Shown here: piece after piece, positions 7,120-9,046 of the stretch
How positions within the stretch are numbered: the stretch's first letter is position 1
Layout of the letters: each line of letters starts with the position of its first letter
Source: an uncultured Collinsella sp.
Lineage (GTDB): Bacteria; Actinomycetota; Coriobacteriia; Coriobacteriales; Coriobacteriaceae
DNA: 9,046 bases
Reading direction: 5' to 3'
NCBI GenBank assembly: GCA_958424475.1
Contig: CATZTY010000025.1
Location: forward strand, 1 to 9,046
Made by a program: the position numbers and the translations under genes
The notes under the pieces: model-generated
Databases searched by the model: none
Seen by the model: only the letters and a program-made list of their open reading frames with translations
What the model was told of the DNA's origin: nothing

Positions 7120-8369
7120 TTATTGAAGCGGGATTGACGGCCGAAGGATAGGGCGGTGTCGCCGAATTTATCTCGGACGGCATCAATCGCTACGGAGAGA
7201 TCGCGGCGGTCGCTGGATTGGGCGCCGCGACCATCGACTTCACAGAACAGGTCGGTTTGAATGCCGCCCTGATGGTTGAAGTCGCTCATGCCGATACCCG
7301 CCAAGCGCACGTGCATACCTTCCTGCCAGATATTGTCGAGCAGCTCGAGCGCCACGGCCACAAAGATATTCTCGTCGTCGGTGGGGTGGGGAAGTCGGCG
7401 CTGTGCCGTGCGTCCGCTGCCGTATGAATACTTGAGCTTAAGCGTTACCGTGGCACCCGTCAGTCCCTGGCGACGTAGGCGTCGTCCGACGGACTCGCCC
7501 AGCAGGGCAATCGCCGCCTCGATATCCCCACGCTCAGTCAAATCTTTCGCAAAGGTGCGCTCATTGCTTACCGACTTGACTTCACGCTCTTCGTCCAAGC
7601 TCGTAACCTCGGAAACCTCAAGCCCCAACGCGCGCTGCCGCATGCGCTCGCCGTTCACGCCAAAGATTGCAGCCAGGGTGGACTCCGGCGCGCGCGAAAG
7701 CTCGCCGAGCGTATAGATGCGCATGCGGCGCAGTCGCTCCTCGGCCGACCGCCCGATGCCGCTCATAGCGGACACCGGAAGTACGGCCAAAAAACGCTGC
7801 TCTGTCCCGGGACGCACGATGGTTAGGCCACATGGCTTGTCTTGCTCACTTGCGATCTTTGCCACCGTTTTGTTACAGCCGACGCCAATGGAGCAGGTCA
7901 CCCCCAGTGCCGCCACGCGATCACTGATGCGCCGCGCAACCAGCAGCGGGTCCTCGGGTGCAAAGCGACCCGGCGTGATGTCGATAAAGGCCTCATCAAT
8001 CGAAACGCGCTCTACGCGTGGGGTCTCATCGGCAAGGATAGCCATGACCTGTGCACTGACCTCGCGGTAGCGGTCGAAGTGCCCGTGTGTCCAAATGGCC
8101 TGAGGACACAGACGCCGTGCCTCGGCCGAGGGCATGGCGGAGTGTACGCCAAAGCGACGCGCCTCGTAGGAACAAGTGGACACGACGCCGCGAGAATCGG
8201 CATCGCCACCCACGATGAGCGGCTTGCCACGCCACTCGGGGTGGTCGAGCATCTCCACGCTCGCAAAAAACGCATCGAGGTCCATCAGGCCCACCGCCGG
8301 ACCCGTCCAGGGCGGCGGCGTGACGCCCGCAGCATCCTCATAACCGTATGTATGTTCGCGTCTTTTCAT
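7116..8369 (-). CDS. dinB: DNA polymerase IV (Y-family)
   Basis: A 417-residue Y-family translesion polymerase. The palm motifs are DLDAFFASVE (30-39, catalytic D30) and SIDEAF (123-128, catalytic D125 and E126). F35 is at the steric-gate position. SYEARRFGVHSAMP (67-80) and CSIGVGCNKTVAKIAS (159-174) are typical. A helix-hairpin-helix, MSGIGRSAEERL (202-213), and the little-finger domain (about 255-367) follow. QTDLF (371-375) fits the beta-clamp-binding consensus. About 24 residues precede the family's usual start. No Shine-Dalgarno precedes the ATG at 8369; GTG at codon 26 is an alternative start but leaves only three residues before D30. It converges on the transposase gene and its stop lies in repeat 6. 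SOS regulation is possible. Confidence 0.95.
   Translation of the reverse strand: MKRREHTYGYEDAAGVTPPPWTGPAVGLMDLDAFFASVEMLDHPEWRGKPLIVGGDADSRGVVSTCSYEARRFGVHSAMPSAEARRLCPQAIWTHGHFDRYREVSAQVMAILADETPRVERVSIDEAFIDITPGRFAPEDPLLVARRISDRVAALGVTCSIGVGCNKTVAKIASEQDKPCGLTIVRPGTEQRFLAVLPVSAMSGIGRSAEERLRRMRIYTLGELSRAPESTLAAIFGVNGERMRQRALGLEVSEVTSLDEEREVKSVSNERTFAKDLTERGDIEAAIALLGESVGRRLRRQGLTGATVTLKLKYSYGSGRTAQRRLPHPTDDENIFVAVALELLDNIWQEGMHVRLAGIGMSDFNHQGGIQTDLFCEVDGRGAQSSDRRDLSVAIDAVRDKFGDTALSFGRQSRFNN
8345..8358 (-). promoter_or_regulatory. Possible LexA-like box in the first dinB codons
   Basis: On the - strand the site reads CGAACATACATACG. It matches 11 of 14 bases of the Gram-positive LexA consensus form CGAACATATGTTCG, with a perfect left half and a degraded right half. 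It covers codons 4-8, just after the presumed transcript start, where a repressor could act. The degraded half makes this uncertain. Confidence 0.3.
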
Positions 8370-8375
8370 GGCATG

Positions 8376-8381
8376 AGTATA
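8376..8381 (-). promoter_or_regulatory. Candidate -10 box of dinB
   Basis: TATACT on the - strand ends 6 bases before the dinB ATG. A start 7 bases downstream would fall on the A of the ATG, giving a leaderless transcript, which agrees with the missing ribosome binding site. No good -35 is seen at 16-18 bases (CGCACC at 17). Confidence 0.35.
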
Positions 8382-8413
8382 CCGCGCAGCTCATGTGGGG
8401 TGCGTGGATGTGC

Positions 8414-8514
8414 TTGCAAATCGCGAATTCTTGTCTAAGATATGGATTTGCCTTCGACTACACCGAAGAAGTTGGTCTCACGGACTTCACCTGCCCGCGT
8501 CGATGGCGTATTAT
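8414..8514 (+). promoter_or_regulatory. Candidate promoters of rpsP
   Basis: The 201-base divergent gap between dinB and rpsP holds two weak candidates. One is TTGCAA (8414-8419), 16 bases, TAAGAT (8436-8441). The other is TTCACC (8486-8491), 17 bases, TATTAT (8509-8514). The second would give a leader of about 50 bases. Neither is close to consensus, and no clear leader hairpin or terminator was seen. Confidence 0.35.
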
Positions 8515-8570
8515 GTTCAACTGTTTGTTTGTAGTTGCAGCCTAAAGCTGCTTGGTTGGAGGAGTTTCCT

Positions 8571-8912
8571 TTGGCAGTCAAGATTCGCCTTGCTCGTCAC
8601 GGCGCTAAGAAGCGTCCGTACTACCGTGTCGTCGTCGCCGATTCCCGCGCCCCGCGTGACGGTCGTATCATCGAGGAGGTTGGCCGCTACAACCCGATGA
8701 CCGCCCCCAAGACCATTAACCTCGATCTCGAGAAGATCGCCGACTGGCAGTCCAAGGGCGCTCAGCTCACCGACGCTGTCGCCGCTCTGATCAAGGCCGC
8801 CAACGAGGGCGAGAAGACCGAGACCGTCGTCAAGAAGTCCAAGAAGCAGCTCGCCAAAGAGGCCGAGGCCGCTAAGGCTGCCGCTGAGGCCGCTGAGGGC
8901 GCCGAGGAGTAA
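8571..8912 (+). CDS. rpsP: 30S ribosomal protein S16
   Basis: The 113-residue protein reads [20 protein letters not shown] after the start, the S16 signature, followed by [21 protein letters not shown]16 is a small-subunit protein needed for 30S assembly. The start is TTG at 8571, with GGAGGAG (8558-8564) 6 bases upstream; an upstream in-frame TTG at 8535 would add 12 unrelated residues. The family is usually 80-90 residues; here a Lys/Ala/Glu-rich tail (about 87-113) extends it. It starts the operon leading to the KH-domain gene, whose ribosome binding site lies in the last rpsP codons. Confidence 0.97.
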   Translation: MAVKIRLARHGAKKRPYYRVVVADSRAPRDGRIIEEVGRYNPMTAPKTINLDLEKIADWQSKGAQLTDAVAALIKAANEGEKTETVVKKSKKQLAKEAEAAKAAAEAAEGAEE

Positions 8913-8915
8913 ATC

Positions 8916-9046
8916 GTGCCTGAGGTTGACGCTGCACAGCTCGAGGGTGAGGCAATGCTCTCAGATCGCATCGCCGATCTCGTCGAATATCTCGTTGTTC
9001 AGATCGTCGACGACCCGGATTCCGTGGGCCTTGAGTTCATCGATGG
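8916..9046 (+). CDS. khpA: KH-domain RNA-binding protein (KhpA type), 3' end outside window
   Basis: A partial gene; 43 complete codons are visible. The start is GTG at 8916, with GAGGAG (8904-8909) in the end of rpsP and 6 bases of spacing; only 3 bases separate it from the rpsP stop. The visible protein contains LSDRIADLVEYLVVQIVDDP and then DSVGLEFID, which resembles the start of small KH proteins (family form: LVEYIVKALVDHPEDV). These bind RNA, often with KhpB, and typically follow rpsP. The GxxG loop of the KH fold would lie beyond the window, so the call rests on the N-terminal pattern and the neighbour. ATG 8955 is an alternative start. Confidence 0.8.
   Translation, partial: MPEVDAAQLEGEAMLSDRIADLVEYLVVQIVDDPDSVGLEFID

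Overview
The window looks like a housekeeping segment of a gut-type Coriobacteriia (Actinomycetota) chromosome, probably Collinsella or a close relative. This is inferred from about 60% GC, frequent TTG and GTG starts, and the gene order; no species marker is present. Most of it is translation and ribosome-assembly genes. One accessory island lies at about 5920-7120.

Left block, + strand. The window opens inside a B12-type radical SAM gene (1-1043). It overlaps by 4 bp a DUF2344 'radical SAM-linked' gene (1040-1852). A good promoter (1849-1880) on the end of that gene drives rplU (L21), rpmA (L27), obgE (ribosome-assembly GTPase), nadD (NAD synthesis), yqeK (HD-family Ap4A hydrolase) and rsfS (ribosome silencing factor). 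A terminator-like hairpin sits between rpmA and obgE, directly before the obgE ribosome binding site, so the downstream genes probably depend on partial read-through. A strong terminator (5963-6005) ends the block.

Accessory island. A lower-GC gene (6147-6896) encodes a Y1/HUH tyrosine transposase of the REP-associated (RAYT) type. Around it are six copies of one short repeat, which begins GTAG(C/T)(T/C) and has a GGGACGGGG core. The copies form three two-copy modules. In each, a degenerate outer copy overlaps or abuts a gene's stop codon (rsfS, the transposase, dinB), a short hairpin follows, and then comes a well-conserved inner copy. The inner copies of the second and third modules are a perfect 36-bp inverted pair between the convergent transposase and dinB genes. 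This looks like a REP/BIME-like system with its cognate transposase, and it is the most interesting part of the window.

Right block. dinB (DNA polymerase IV) lies on the - strand. It has no visible Shine-Dalgarno, a TATACT box that would place the transcript start at the ATG, and a partial LexA-like box in its first codons. Divergently from it, rpsP (S16, TTG start) and the start of a KH-domain gene (khpA type, cut by the window end) begin the usual rpsP-khpA operon.
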